Shown here piece after piece: positions 25,030-35,503 of a stretch of 64,000 nt of DNA. The first letter of the stretch is position 1. Each line of letters begins with the position of its first letter. The stretch spans positions 267,704-331,703 of the forward strand of contig NW_015622544.1 in NCBI RefSeq assembly GCF_000835495.1, written 5' to 3'. Origin of the DNA: Cladophialophora immunda (lineage: Eukaryota; Ascomycota; Eurotiomycetes; Chaetothyriales; Herpotrichiellaceae). A program made the position numbers and the translations under genes. The notes under the pieces were generated by a model that worked only from the letters and a program-made list of their open reading frames with translations, made no database searches and was not told the origin of the DNA.

Positions 25030-25600
25030 TCAGTAACCTTGCAGCTCGATCTGGTTGAGAACTGAAACATATACTGCATCCGATGTTCCGTTTCCAGAAA
25101 AGGCGAGATGTTTACTTTGCTTGCTGTTTGTATTCGTAGGGGCATCGTGGGAGGTGAATCGTATGTGCTCGTACAACCGGAATCGCGATGACCACCACAG
25201 CCCCGGGCTGGACACTGCACAGCCAGGCCTTGTACCCTCGTACGTTTACCGAAACCGTGTATGGAGCTTTCCCCGTGCAATTCGTACCTGGAAACACCAC
25301 AGTATTCTTCAGTATGGTTACGGGCGAGGCCGAATGCTGACCCCATGAGCCCGGCCACATTGCTATTTTGATCGTATAGGAGGGGCCATCGCGCGAAGGG
25401 GAGAAGTCTATCCCCATGGTCAGCGTCTCGCTGAAGCATGCAGTGTGAACGTTGAAGTCGCGAACCGATGAAACGAGTGGCTGGGAACGGCGGATCGCTT
25501 GGACGAATAGTCTCGCGTTGGCGGTTGTCTTGGACTACTGTCCGCCCACTCTGGCGCCAAAAGCCACTCGGCCAACGGCTTGGGGATTCAGAAACACATC
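25030..25600 (-). pseudogene. Uncharacterised gene, broken or with unresolved 5' exons
   Basis: On the minus strand a frame from 25534 down to 25288 reads TANARLFVQAIRRSQPLVSS and continues through YTIKIAMWPGSWG to KNTVVFP. A GTACGA donor at 25287 and a GTGCAG acceptor at 25215 define a 73-bp intron that rejoins, in frame, an exon 25030-25214 ending SGNGTSDAVYVSVLNQIE and a stop. Upstream, the same frame reads DVFLNPQAVGRVAFGARVGG (25600-25538) but is separated by a TAG at 25535-25537, and another stop lies above that. Either the gene is decaying or a splice site near 25535 removes the stop. I do not recognise the family and assign no function. The coding look of the terminal exon is the best evidence. 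Confidence 0.35.
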
Positions 25601-26368
25601 TCAAACAGGCGCGGGACAGCGTCGTAGAGTCGCAGAACCTGCACGCTGAGGTGCCGACATCCGCATGCACAGATTCCACGATTACCCATGTTGACGCTGG
25701 GATCGGTTTGCTCCTGTCCTCCGAGTGCCCACCACTGCAACCTTTCGCAGGCAAAAATCGGAACGAAACCCAATGCAAGTTGGGGGTCCCATGAGTTTGA
25801 TTCTGCCATGCCTGCCCCCTTTTCTTGATATGGCCAATGGCGAAATGATCTTCAATAGCTTGACACAAGAAAATCCCCGACCCCATAAGCGTGATTGTCG
25901 GTACCCATTTATTCGCCGAATGTGGTTCACGCATGTGCAGGTTCTTCACCCATTGCTTAACTCGCGCGATGACACTGCGGAGATACGAGGTGGGAGGATG
26001 TCAAGGTTGAGCGAGGGCGTGACTGCACCGACGGCAATGGCGTCCCGAAGCTTGCCCGTCGTAAATGCTGTTCAGCCACGAGAGCTCCGTGTACGAAAGG
26101 CCTGGGTGCCGGACAGAAAAGGAGCATCGAAGGAGCAAAAGGATAATACATCTCATCTTTCCAGCGTGATTGGTGTGTTCGCTATTGGGTTGGGTGGACG
26201 GCGTGAGCAGGCCCAAGCAAATCGCAGCGCAGTCCACGTGACAGGCCAGGTCCAGGCGCCTGCGGTCGACGGCCTTCTCCCATCACCCAACACCAATTAC
26301 TTCCATCTCGTTAGCTGACCACAGTCACACACATCCCCACAATCCTTCCTACTCACCATCCTTTGACA
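25601..26368. other. Intergenic region with unclear coding potential
   Basis: A long minus-strand open frame without an ATG start covers part of this region, and a second minus frame (25588-25809, starting MAESNSWDPQLALG) also looks somewhat protein-like. They may be further pieces of the damaged gene at 25.0-25.6 kb. The right end (26235-26368) is promoter-like, with CACGTG near 26236 and a C-rich leader before the ATG at 26369. Confidence 0.3.
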
Positions 26369-26599
26369 ATGGTTGGTCTCTGCTGTACGTACTACGCACC
26401 GAGTGCCCTCTCGCTCTCTCCTATCCTTGGTCGAACCCGGCTGACCGCAATGGACCTCGAACTGACGCGCACAGCCATCCGTCGACCTCGCTTGACCAAC
26501 AGTTTCAGATCAGAGCTTTGTGAGTCGAGAGGCAGGCCAAAAGATGGACCGCGGTACCTTGTCGAGATCAGTCTGGATGATGGGTCTTTTTTTGTCTAA
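26369..26599 (+). CDS. Possible small two-exon gene, unknown function
   Basis: Exon 26369-26384 (MVGLC plus one base), a strong GTACGT donor, an acceptor ACAG at 26471-26474, and exon 26475-26599 give 46 residues ending LDDGSFFV and TAA. The frame is kept across the 90-bp intron. The ATG follows a pyrimidine-rich CACACATCCCC..CTTTGACA leader of the kind seen before well-expressed fungal genes. The peptide matches nothing I know. Chance is a real possibility; only transcript data could settle it. Confidence 0.25.
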   Translation: MVGLCCTYYAPSALSLSPILGRTRLTAMDLELTRTAIRRPRLTNSFRSELCESRGRPKDGPRYLVEISLDDGSFFV

Positions 26600-27703
26600 T
26601 CGGCTTTCACCGTCTTCAGAACCTCGACGCACGCGCCACGCCCCCTAAAAATGGCCGACGGATGGTGCTATGTTTCAGGTTCTGCACGACTCGACAGCCA
26701 CATTAGTCACAAAAGGGTGAACCTTTGGCCCTAAGAGATGTCAACACCAATGCCACTAGCTTCCCGAGATGGGATTTTCTCCGTGGTCAAGGTGATTGGG
26801 CTGTCCATCACGCCCAAGCCTTGGGATGCACATCATCACTGCAGCTGTCTACGCCTTCTTTAACCAGTCGTTTCCTGCAACTTTTTTGAAGGGCCAAACT
26901 TTGACAGAGCCGATCGATTCTGCAAGGCATTCGAAGAAGCATCCAAATACGCGATTCGTAGCCTTGACGAAGCTCAGGACATAAACCTTCCACTGATCTT
27001 GTGAAGCTCCTTGACTTTTTGAAACATAGCTCCTGTCCTTGCGCTTGTGGTTGCTACCAACGGTCAAAAGTGGCGCAAGCGCAGTGAACATGGCCAATCC
27101 TGGCAAATCTCCGACAGAAGACCACACCCTAACGGAGGGGATGAGATCGAGTCGCCAGCACCCCGAAACAGTCGGCGAGCACTATCACCACTTGCTGCAT
27201 CCGGACGCGATGCTTGTTGTCCTGCATAAACAGGCTGGAATCCAGGTCAATGTGAGACAGTCCAAAGAGGAGAGACACCGGACGCTCGTCTAGCGACTCC
27301 TCGACAGGTTCAAGCTTTCTACCCTATAGAGCCAAGGCTGAAGCAGTGGTGTAACACGAGAACCCATACTTGACTTAGGCCGCGAGGAGCAGAGCGAGGA
27401 GGAAGCAACTCGTTTCAGACTGTAATGTTGGCTGTAGGAAGAGCTCGCCTCAAGAAGGCATCGCCACTTTGTCCATGACAAATGTCGCCCCTGTTCCCCA
27501 ATGACAGACAAGCGGACGCCGGAGAGGGGGAACCTTCACGTCTAGCCTGGCGGCGAGGTAAGCAACACGGAGGACAAGTAAAGGTACCAACACAGTCTCG
27601 CCTTCTGTGCATGTGTGGATTGAACAGTAGACGACACACGGAAAGACAGGGCCTTTGCTTCTTTTGGAAAGCCTGCAGCTGAAAGGGATACACATGCTCA
27701 TCA
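26600..27703. other. Intergenic region
   Basis: About 1.1 kb without a supported gene. A 92-codon minus frame at 26849-27127 is the longest that looks somewhat protein-like, but it matches nothing. The 3' UTR of the FSAF1-like gene lies at the right end. Confidence 0.4.
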
Positions 27704-28648
27704 TTATCGTCGTCGTTTCTTTCCACGAGGTCTAGAAATGCCCTGTCCTTGGATATCAAAGACATCTTTCTTGCTGAGCGTCAAAGTGCCTCCTCGAAAT
27801 CTGCCCACAGCAGGGACGTCGACGCCGCGTTCTCTTCGAGAGTCTTTGGACCTGGATTTACCCGCGGCCTTCTCCAGGATGATGCCATTCTCCTGGGCCT
27901 CCCTTCTTCGGCTGGCTTCCCGGTCTGCCGCCTTCGCAAGGATCCCCCTTCTATGCGCCAGCGGCATCTTCTCTTGCTGAAACATGGACCCTTTGGAGCC
28001 CAGGGCTTGCATTCGCATGTCCACCACCTTATGCCGGTGGGTTCCTAGCGTGGATGATGCCTTTGCCTGCTCGAGCAGATGGGATTCTTTCAGGAGCCGC
28101 TGAAGATCAAGATCATGTTTGAGATTAAGGCCCTCAGCGGCGTCCTCCTCTTCGGCCTGCTTGACCGGACCCCTTCTGGCCGCACGTTCCGTCTCTTTTG
28201 GGGGGCGGGAACTCTGTCGTAGGGGGTCAGTGCAAAGTCGCAAAGCCGTGTGTGTTCAGCGGCCGTCACCGTCACTTACCATGAATGTCTTGTAGTGTTG
28301 CCGACGTGCCCCAGCTTCTTCTGCCAGGTCACTCGCTGCGCGATGTTCCACAATCTCAATTGCTGCGTCCTCGAGCTCTGAGTCTGAAAGACCCCCCCAC
28401 TCCGACTCTTCCTCAGCACACTCAGCATCCCCTTCCTGACCGTCATCTTCTCCTCCTGTTTCTTGCGGAGGGAGCGTTGTAGTCTCGGTTTCTGGTAGGG
28501 GTTCGAAAGTAGATTCGAAATATTTGCGGAAGATATCTCGATCGCCCGCGAAGGGAATTGCGACAGCCTGGTCGCCGTCGCGGTCGTCGGGACTGCGCAG
28601 TCGGTGTCGAGTCGCAACACCGACGTCTCGTTTTCGCTTCCCCAACAT
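27704..28648 (-). CDS. FSAF1/Faf1-like 40S ribosome biogenesis factor, two exons
   Basis: Exons complement 28280-28648 and 27704-28213, with a 66-bp intron (GTAAGT..CAG), encode 292 residues. The protein starts MLGKRKRDV, has an acidic middle, then a long basic and helical C-terminal half that ends with VPAVGRFRGGTLTLSKKDV, IQGQ and a basic KKRRR tail. This VGRF-x-GG-x-L-x-LSKKD signature is the mark of the Faf1/C1orf131 family, nucleolar factors of the small-subunit processome needed for 18S rRNA maturation. A bipartite basic tail is consistent with nucleolar location. Confidence 0.82.
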
Positions 28649-29252
28649 TGTTGAACACGCGTTCTTGACGTTGACCCAAGCAACGAGCATCGACGCCGTC
28701 TGTGCAGGCGCCGCTGTCAGACTTTGCACTATTGAGGAATTGTACAAAATTCGGGCGTAGTGAACGAGGGAGTGAACAAGGCCGAAAAGTTTCCCCAGCA
28801 GCCCCGACGCCTCGAATTTTGATTGGCGGGATCTTCTTGTGGCCGCAATTCTCCTCCGCTTTGGAGAGAGAGAGAGACCAGGGGAAGTAAAAGAACCTCT
28901 GCTGTCTTGAGCGCGTGAGCAGGTCGGAAGTTGGGAAGACGAAAGAAGTTCATGGGATATACAGAGTGAGAATATGCAGCGAAAGACACTTCGACATTCC
29001 CAAATCCTTCTTGCAAGTAATAGTTACCGTGTTTGGTCGCGAAGAACCATCAATGGTTCGCGTGCAGTACTCGTCGAAAATTTATCTCGTTTCCCCACTT
29101 CAACCTCGACAGAATAGCAGCAAAGAGAGGCAAGCATCGCAAAATATTCCATCCCTACTTGAACCCTTCCCGCCTTTTTTCATAACATCCACTCTCCAGA
29201 ACTTGCACTCATAGACTATACACAGTAGTTGATTCACCCGTAATCCCCTACT
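28649..29252. promoter_or_regulatory. Divergent promoter region of FSAF1-like gene and HIS6
   Basis: About 600 bp between two divergent starts. A short (GA)n run lies at about 28862-28876. TGACTC-type Gcn4 sites were looked for and not found with confidence. No gene seen. Confidence 0.4.
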
Positions 29253-30218
29253 ATGACCCGTTTCCGGCCCTGCATCGACCTCCACGCCGGCCAGGTCAAA
29301 CAGATTGTCGGCGGGACTCTGAGCACCCAAGAATCCGAGCTGAAGACCAACTACATCTCGCAGCATCCGGCGGGGTTCTTTGCCAGTCTCTACCGCGACG
29401 CCGACCTCTCGGGCGCCCACGTCATTATGCTGGGACCGGGCAACGATCAGGCGGCGAAGGAGGCACTGTCCGGCTGGCCGGGACGTCTCCAGGTGGGTGG
29501 TGGCATCACCGACGCCAATGCAAAGGAATGGATCGAAGCTGGCGCCGAGAAGGTAAGCAAGAAGACCGTCTTCATCCTCCTGCTCTTCAACGTGGGCGAC
29601 TCCTGCCCCTGTTACCCCCGAGCAAAAGAAGCCGGCTTTGTCTAAGGCGCAAGAAACACGCAGTAGGTCATTATCACTTCGTTCCTATTTCCCAGCGGCC
29701 GTTTCTCGCTGGAGCGGTTGAAGTCCGTGCTCGCGACGTTGGCGGATGACAGAGACAAACTCGTCATCGATCTCAGCTGCAGGAGGAGGGGCGACACGTG
29801 GTTCGTCGCCATGAACAAGTGGCAGACCATCACCGAGATGGAGATCACCAGAGGTATGTCGCAGACATCCAATGTGTTCGGCCCTGTGGGCTCTCTTTCT
29901 ATCGACATGCGCTGACGCAAAGTCACCGCAGAAAGCATCAAGATGCTCGAACCCTATTGTTCAGAATTCCTCATCCATGCAGCCGACAATGAAGGCCTCC
30001 AGCAAGGCATCGACACGGAGCTCGTCACGAAGTTGTCCGAGTGGTGCACGATCCCAGTGACCTATGCCGGCGGTGCCCGTACGGTGGCAGATCTTGACCT
30101 CGTGAAGCGGTGTAGTCAAGGAAAGGTTGACTTGACCATCGGTAGTGCCTTGGATATCTTTGGCGGGAGAGGAGCGAGGTTCGAAGATTGCGTTAGATGG
30201 AATGCAGAGCATGCATAG
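29253..30218 (+). CDS. HIS6: HIS6, phosphoribosyl-formimino-AICAR-phosphate isomerase
   Basis: Exons 29253-29552, 29667-29853 and 29932-30218 give 257 residues, close to the usual 260. The enzyme carries out the Amadori-type isomerisation of ProFAR to PRFAR, the fourth step of histidine synthesis. The (beta/alpha)8 barrel signature is clear: [19 protein letters not shown] with the catalytic Asp at the end of strand 1, [27 protein letters not shown] and VTYAGGART near the second phosphate site. Introns of 114 and 78 bp have GTAAGC and GTATGT donors. The stop lies only 6 bp from the stop of the convergent neighbour. Confidence 0.96.
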
Positions 30219-30224
30219 CGTTTG

Positions 30225-31385
30225 TCAAGGGTCCGGAGCTTCTTCCATCACCACATCGATGCCGTTGCAGTTGTTGTTTGGTGGCGTGTTCAAAGTTCCC
30301 TGAACCGCGTCTCCTCCACCAGCGCCCTGCTCATCGGCGACAGGGTCATCAGCATCAGCCATTTCGCCATCCACATCCATGTTCTCCACCACCGCCTCGT
30401 TCCTCCGGTACCCCAGCCTGATCACCCACGTCCGGCCGTCTACCTCTCTTTCTACCTCATATCCAACTTCAGGCTGGTCGACGAATTCGCCCCTCTGATT
30501 AATCCGCTGTCTTGCTGCCCACTTGCACCAACCGGCGGCATTTTTCTTTCCTCTGATTCTCCACTTCCGGTCCTGATGCATCTGCTCGCTCGCTCGCCTG
30601 ATGTCTTCCAGCAAGACGTCCCAGTCCAACATCGGCGCAGAGGATCGATCGGCTCCTCTGAGCGGTAACGGTGCTCGTGACGTCGATTGGGGTATCTGCG
30701 CTGGTGCAGAGTTTGAGACAGCATCATCTTCTTCCCAGGTCGGCCCTGATGAGAGCATCATACAATAGGTGGGGACCTGCAGAACCTCATTCTTCTCCCT
30801 CCACAACATCATGCTCGCACACAGAACCTTGAAGTCTAGCTAGAGGGCCTCACGGACGGGGTTAGCATGTGAAGCCTCCACGCTGATGGGTGGACTGCCA
30901 GAATATAACTGTGGCGAAGGCTTTTGTGGACAGATAGAAGGGGGGGAAATGGCACTCACGTTCGCCGCCGCGGTGCCTATGCGAGCGATCCACCAGTCGA
31001 CGTGAAACGCCATGGTCTGCGGGAGTTTGGCGCGCTTCACGACCTGACGAGGCTGAGGTGCGTTGTTCGCGGTATCTTCATCCGAGTGAGCATCCCAGTC
31101 AATCGACTCTTCCGAGTCATCATCTGCATTTCTCTCCTCAATCTCTTGCTCCTTGTCACCGGGGACCGTTTTCCCCGTGCCAACATTGTGACTATTACCT
31201 GTCTTGGCAGTGGACTCCTGACCCGAAGTGAGGCTTCGAGGCAGCGGGACGGTCGACGGGTCTAATGGGAAGGGGGAGCTCTGTGCAGTACCTGCTCGTC
31301 CCGAATTGTGTATGGAAGGAGAGGAAGAGCACGCTTCGAGTATGGTCTCATTTGAGGATGAGGAAGAGCCGCGAGTTCGCTTCAT
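30225..31385 (-). CDS. Conserved-looking protein of unknown function, two exons
   Basis: Exons complement 30960-31385 and 30225-30839 encode 346 residues. The intron (120 bp) has a GTGAGT donor and a CTCTAG acceptor; the alternative AG 4 bp later gives an early stop. The first half is Ser/Thr-rich and acidic (DDDSEESIDWDAHSDED). The conserved-looking part spans the splice: MAFHVDWWIARIGTAAAN, then a 300-bp stretch with LDWDVLLEDIRRASEQM and KNAAGWCKWAARQRINQRGE. The end is acidic. I do not recognise a family. Trp-rich basic helices suggest a nucleic-acid or protein-binding module, which is only inference. The start ATG is the first in the frame. Confidence 0.7.
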
Positions 31386-32165
31386 GGTTGCTCTGGTTCT
31401 CGTTTCGAGTCACGATAAATGTGTTGGGTGGAGAAATTGTAGTGCGCAGTATTGTCACAGCCCGTCCCGCTTGTGTGTTAAAAGAAGACACAAACGCGCG
31501 TTGAAATGATTGCATCGTACCGGCAGTAAACGGAAATGCCATGGCCACAGTGGTTTTGATTTCAGTCCTGTGTCTGCGGTGGTTATATTCACTTCGGAAG
31601 GCCCTCTCGTCTAGGCTCTCGCCCGTCCATGAACGTCTCCTGCAATATTTTTAAGCTCCACAAGATTTCGCAACTGTGGAAAGGATATTACGGCTGAAAC
31701 ATGACCTCCTCTCAGCTCGTTTCCTACCTTTTCTGATGTGCGGGATAACTTAGAATTCCTACTTGGAGAACCCTAGGGCCAGATCCATGCTGGAGACGAG
31801 GGTCATGTTCCTTCATCGTGCCATCGATTATATCTCATTAATCGAAGACGTACCACGTACTACGTTCTACGCAGAGAGTATAACCGAGAGAAAGCGTTCG
31901 TAACATCAGAAGCATTGATGGAAGCTTGACTGCTATGATATCATTTAATTCAAGCTACTTGATGCAATGCCGTCTGCTCTCTTGAGCACGATTGTCATAA
32001 GAAATACGTTGTCATCATCCGAAGCTCATTGAAACCCCAGCAAGTACACTGCCAGGTTGTGTATGTCCATCAGTCGACCACGTTAACCATGAGGAAGGAA
32101 ACCATTCTTAGGAACTGTTGCAAAAGGATATGATAGGTCGAGACATCATTTCGATGTTGAAGCGT
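31386..32165. other. Intergenic region
   Basis: About 780 bp, AT-richer than its neighbours. It holds the promoter of the unknown gene and the 3' UTR of grg-1. Nothing else seen. Confidence 0.5.
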
Positions 32166-32490
32166 TTAGTGGGTAGCAGCCTGCTTGTTGCCCTCGGCAG
32201 ACGCCTGTACACTTGTTAGAGACCAGATTGAGATGGCGATCAAACAGCGGGACATACAGAGTTCTTGCTCTCGTCAATCTTGTCACCAACTGCATCCTTT
32301 GCGGCAGAGGCACGGGTTCCGAGGGACGCGTCAGAGTCTTTGGCAACGTTCTTGTTGGCCTCCTTGGAAGCACCAGAGGTAGCTTCGTTGACCTTGTCAC
32401 CGACGTAGCTGTAGAGTATCAGTCAGTACCAGGAGAGGCGGTAATGCATGGGAGAGCAGCGTACTTGGCAGTGTTCTTGATGGTATCCAT
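32166..32490 (-). CDS. grg-1: Glucose-repressible protein Grg1/Ccg-1, three exons
   Basis: Exons complement 32465-32490, 32258-32408 and 32166-32204 encode 71 residues, matching the size of the Neurospora protein. The start MDTIKNTANYVGDKVNEAT and the central SKEANKNVAKDSDASLGTR and SAAKDAVGDKIDESKN are clear family signatures. The protein is small, hydrophilic and repeat-like, similar to late-embryogenesis/stress proteins; its molecular role is unknown. In Neurospora the gene is clock controlled, repressed by glucose and very highly expressed on starvation or conidiation. Introns are 56 and 53 bp. Only splicing reveals the gene, because no single frame covers it. Confidence 0.93.
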
Positions 32491-32616
32491 TGTGGATGAT
32501 TGTGTTTTGGTTTGGGATTGGATTTGGTTTGATTTGATTTGGAACTTTGACTGAGGGTGTGAAAGATCTGGTGGATGATGGGAAAGGAAGTGGAATGGAA
32601 ATGGGAAAGAGAGAGA

Positions 32617-32624
32617 TACTTATA
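32617..32624 (-). promoter_or_regulatory. TATA-like box of grg-1
   Basis: On the minus strand the sequence TATAAGTA lies about 127-134 bp upstream of the grg-1 start, followed by a pyrimidine-rich leader (CTCTCTCTTTCCC) toward the ATG. This layout is typical for highly induced fungal genes. Two CreA-type SYGGRG matches lie further up (GTGGGG at 32769-32774 and CTGGGG near 32952, minus strand and minus strand), but six-base degenerate sites are common by chance. Confidence 0.4.
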
Positions 32625-33619
32625 GTCAGTCGGAACAAGTCTGAGCGCGATGTCACTGCCGTGCCTGGTGCCAGATTGCGTTTGCCTGCCTTGCCTGCTT
32701 TGCCCCGCGTTGCGACTTTCCTTACTTTTCAGTTGTCATTCACTCCTTCCATGGTTCACGCTTGGATCCCCCACTACAGTTGTCTGGTTAGCCAGTCACA
32801 TTGCTCCGCGGACAGAGTCGCACAAAGGAGACCGCGTCTAGGAGTTGCCTTGATTCGGTCTGAGGTCATTCGGAACAACATGCCACCAGAGGCCAACTGT
32901 GGCCACCACAATGCTCTTGGAGATGCTATGACGTCCGTTGACCTGCTGACACCCCAGGAGAATGCACAGAGTGACTGCTGAACAAAGGGTGAGTCCAAGA
33001 CTTGAGGAGTGACGACATGGCCTTGGAAGTCCCGTCATTGCGCTAGTTGTTTCCGCCAATCACAGCGCAAGTGTCGCGGACCTTTGTGGCGCACTGTGGC
33101 TTGAATGTGGCGTTCCGATCCCATTGGGCGTCGTCATTGAAGTTTCAGGAACTTAGATCCGACCACAAACGAAACTCTCGGCTTTCTTTTTCTTCTTTTG
33201 CTTCAACTATCATGACGTATTACCAGCAAAGTCTTGCTACACGGATGCTTTGTGCCATGTGAGACCGGGGTTCTCCCTTGCTTGTAACCCACGAGCGACC
33301 AGAAAGAGCATCGTACCCAATCACATCCACCACTACCAGCACCAGCAACGAACACCCCCTGATAACCCCCTGTTCACGACACCAAACGTCGTCATTCTTC
33401 CCTTAGAAAGGTGGGAGAGCACAGCCTCCTGTATGGATCTCAGCTGGAGGCCTGCCTTTGGTGATTGTGGAGAGCATCCTCAGATGCCGCATGTGAAACT
33501 TACCTAGGCTCATGGGTCAACTTGAGTTTCCCATGTGCCTTTCCCATCGCGATTCGGGCTGTGTGTCGTGAACCTCAGGTAGTACCTATTAAACTGCAAC
33601 GTTAAAAGGCTAACCTAAT
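32625..33619. other. Upstream region of grg-1
   Basis: About 1 kb with no supported gene. It should contain the control region of grg-1 at the left and the 3' UTR of the VOC gene at the right. Open frames are short and unlike proteins. Confidence 0.45.
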
Positions 33620-34006
33620 CTACAACAATGGCAGTGTCCGCTGGAGAGTCACGGAGTTGACGTACCCATCAGGATCAGTTAACCGAAAATCCTTCAGCCC
33701 CCAATCCTGCAATTGGATGTCGACATCCAGCTTCCAGCCCATGCCAACAATGAAGTCTCGTTCCTTCTCCAAGTCGTCAACTTCAACCACTATTTCAATC
33801 CCTTTGTTGGGCTGGCGGTAACTGGCTTTCTCCTCAAGGGTTTCCGTAGAAGCAGTCTCGATGGCGCCGATGAAGATATCATCGCGTCTGAGGTAGGCGT
33901 AGTCGCCATTCCGCTTGATCAAGCCAAAGTGGAGAATGGTGGAATAGAAGTCAATCATCCGTTGGAGGTCGGATGGGAATATTTCGATGCGCAGTGAAGC
34001 TGGCAT
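33620..34006 (-). CDS. VOC/glyoxalase-bleomycin resistance fold protein
   Basis: A single-exon protein of 128 residues, the normal size for one VOC domain (two beta-alpha-beta-beta-beta modules). RIEIFPSDLQRMIDFYSTIL near the start and DFRLTDPDGYVNSVTLQ near the end are the usual module marks: the first metal-ligand strand, the FY-x-x-x-L element and the DPDGY turn. The glutamate in the last strand that often binds metal is replaced by Asn/Ser here, so a metal-dependent activity is uncertain. The frame is open a few codons upstream but the ATG at 34004-34006 (MPASLRIEIF) fits the fold start. The substrate is unknown. Confidence 0.85.
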   Translation of the reverse strand: MPASLRIEIFPSDLQRMIDFYSTILHFGLIKRNGDYAYLRRDDIFIGAIETASTETLEEKASYRQPNKGIEIVVEVDDLEKERDFIVGMGWKLDVDIQLQDWGLKDFRLTDPDGYVNSVTLQRTLPLL

Positions 34007-34633
34007 CTTGAGCAGGATACCAGCCAAGAACTTGGTGTTTTCTTTTCAAATCCTCTTTGACCGTGCTTTCCACAATCCTTTGAGGAGGTTGTGAAGGGTT
34101 ATTTATACTTTGCGGTCGATACTACAGAGGAACCTCTTTAGATTCACAAACACCAGTGCCTTTCAGCCTTGTGCCATTGGGGCTCTGTAACCTCGACGCC
34201 CGCAACTTTGTCAGCGGCCAAGGTCTAGAGCTCAATCGACTCTCGGCCATTGGCTGTCCGTTGCTTGGTCTGACTCAGCACATTCAGATCTCCCGTTCAC
34301 GTGACGCTTCGATCAGTTGCTTCACGGACGCAGGTGGAGGCCGTCAACGCCCCCGAGCAGTCTCTTACAGTACCTAGATTCCGTCAAGGGACAATCGACA
34401 ACTCCCTGTCTGGCCTGTACGTGTTTCAAAACGCACCCTTTGGGAACATCAACATTTTGTCAGAGAGTCACAGGTGACACCTGTCGGAGAACGCTTCAAC
34501 TGCAATGGCGACATTCACTTATTGATTCTCAAGCTACCTAGATATGTATTATAATTCGCGGGCATCAATGGGGGATGCACCTGCTTCCGACCGTCGCCTG
34601 TCTTCCCATTCAATAAGTTGGGAACAAAATCAA
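34007..34633. other. Intergenic region
   Basis: About 630 bp with no gene recognised. It contains the promoter of the VOC gene and the 3' side of the alpha/beta hydrolase gene. Confidence 0.5.
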
Positions 34634-35503
34634 TCAAATGACCCTTTCAGCCAAGAAATCTAGCATCAGCTTCCCAATCTCTTCCGTATGACTCTCGACC
34701 AAAAAGTGTCCGCCGTCCAACAACACCAGTTTCAGCGATTTTGCATCCCTCTTGAAGGCTTCCGCTCCTGGTGGTGGAAAGATGGTATCGTTTTTGCCCC
34801 ACACGGCTAGCACGGGAACATTGCTCTCGCGCATGTACGCCTGAAACTTGGGATAGAGGGCGACATTGGTGGCATAGTCCCTGAACAGGTCAAGCTGGAT
34901 GTCCTTGTTCCCTGGACGGCACATGAGGCTGTAGTCGAGATGGTATGTCGCCGGGTCGTCGATCTTTTCAGCCTCGGGCTCACCATTCAGATACTGACCC
35001 TTCGTGGCGTCCAGGGACAAGACTGCACCCGAAATCATCTCGCGCAATTGTTTGTCCTCATCAGATCCAGCTTCAGAAGCCCACAATGCCCGTAGGGGAT
35101 CCCAGAATGACGACAAGCCCTCTTCATAGGCATTACCATTCTGAGTGATGATGGCGGTGATGGCCTCCGGCCTCTCAAGCGCAAGGCGGAATCCTGTAGG
35201 AGCACCATAGTCAAACACATAGACGGCGAATTTCTCGATCTTGACGACGTCAAGGAAGGAGCCGATGGTGGTCGCAAGATTGGCGAAAGTGTATTTGAAG
35301 TTTAATGAGGCAGGAATTTCCGTAAACCCAAAACCTGGTAGGTCTGGGGCGACAACATGATATTTCTCTGCGAGAATAGGGATTAATTTTCGGTATTGGT
35401 TTGAGGAGGATGGGAAGCCATGTAGCAAGAGGGTGGTGGGGTTGCTTGAGGAGCCTGCTTCGCGATAGAAGACTTTGATACCGTTAGGCAGGGTGGCATA
35501 CAT
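34634..35503 (-). CDS. Alpha/beta hydrolase of the epoxide hydrolase/dehalogenase type
   Basis: A single-exon protein of 289 residues. The oxyanion-hole motif HGFPSSSNQYR follows strand 3. The nucleophile elbow reads VFDYGAPTGFRLA, with Asp where esterases have Ser; an Asp nucleophile is typical of epoxide hydrolases and haloalkane dehalogenases. The acid is probably in WGKNDTIF and the catalytic His in DGGHFLVE. The cap region contains LRALWASEAGSDED. Similar proteins are common accessory hydrolases in soil and plant-associated fungi. The frame is open 66 codons further upstream but without a family match; the ATG at 35501-35503 (MYATLPNGIKVFYRE) is the natural start. Substrate unknown. Confidence 0.88.
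   Translation of the reverse strand: MYATLPNGIKVFYREAGSSSNPTTLLLHGFPSSSNQYRKLIPILAEKYHVVAPDLPGFGFTEIPASLNFKYTFANLATTIGSFLDVVKIEKFAVYVFDYGAPTGFRLALERPEAITAIITQNGNAYEEGLSSFWDPLRALWASEAGSDEDKQLREMISGAVLSLDATKGQYLNGEPEAEKIDDPATYHLDYSLMCRPGNKDIQLDLFRDYATNVALYPKFQAYMRESNVPVLAVWGKNDTIFPPPGAEAFKRDAKSLKLVLLDGGHFLVESHTEEIGKLMLDFLAERVI

Noticed and set aside
25026..25949. A 307-codon minus-strand open frame
   Set aside because: It has no ATG at its start, its sequence looks random, and the better coding pieces lie in another frame of the same strand.
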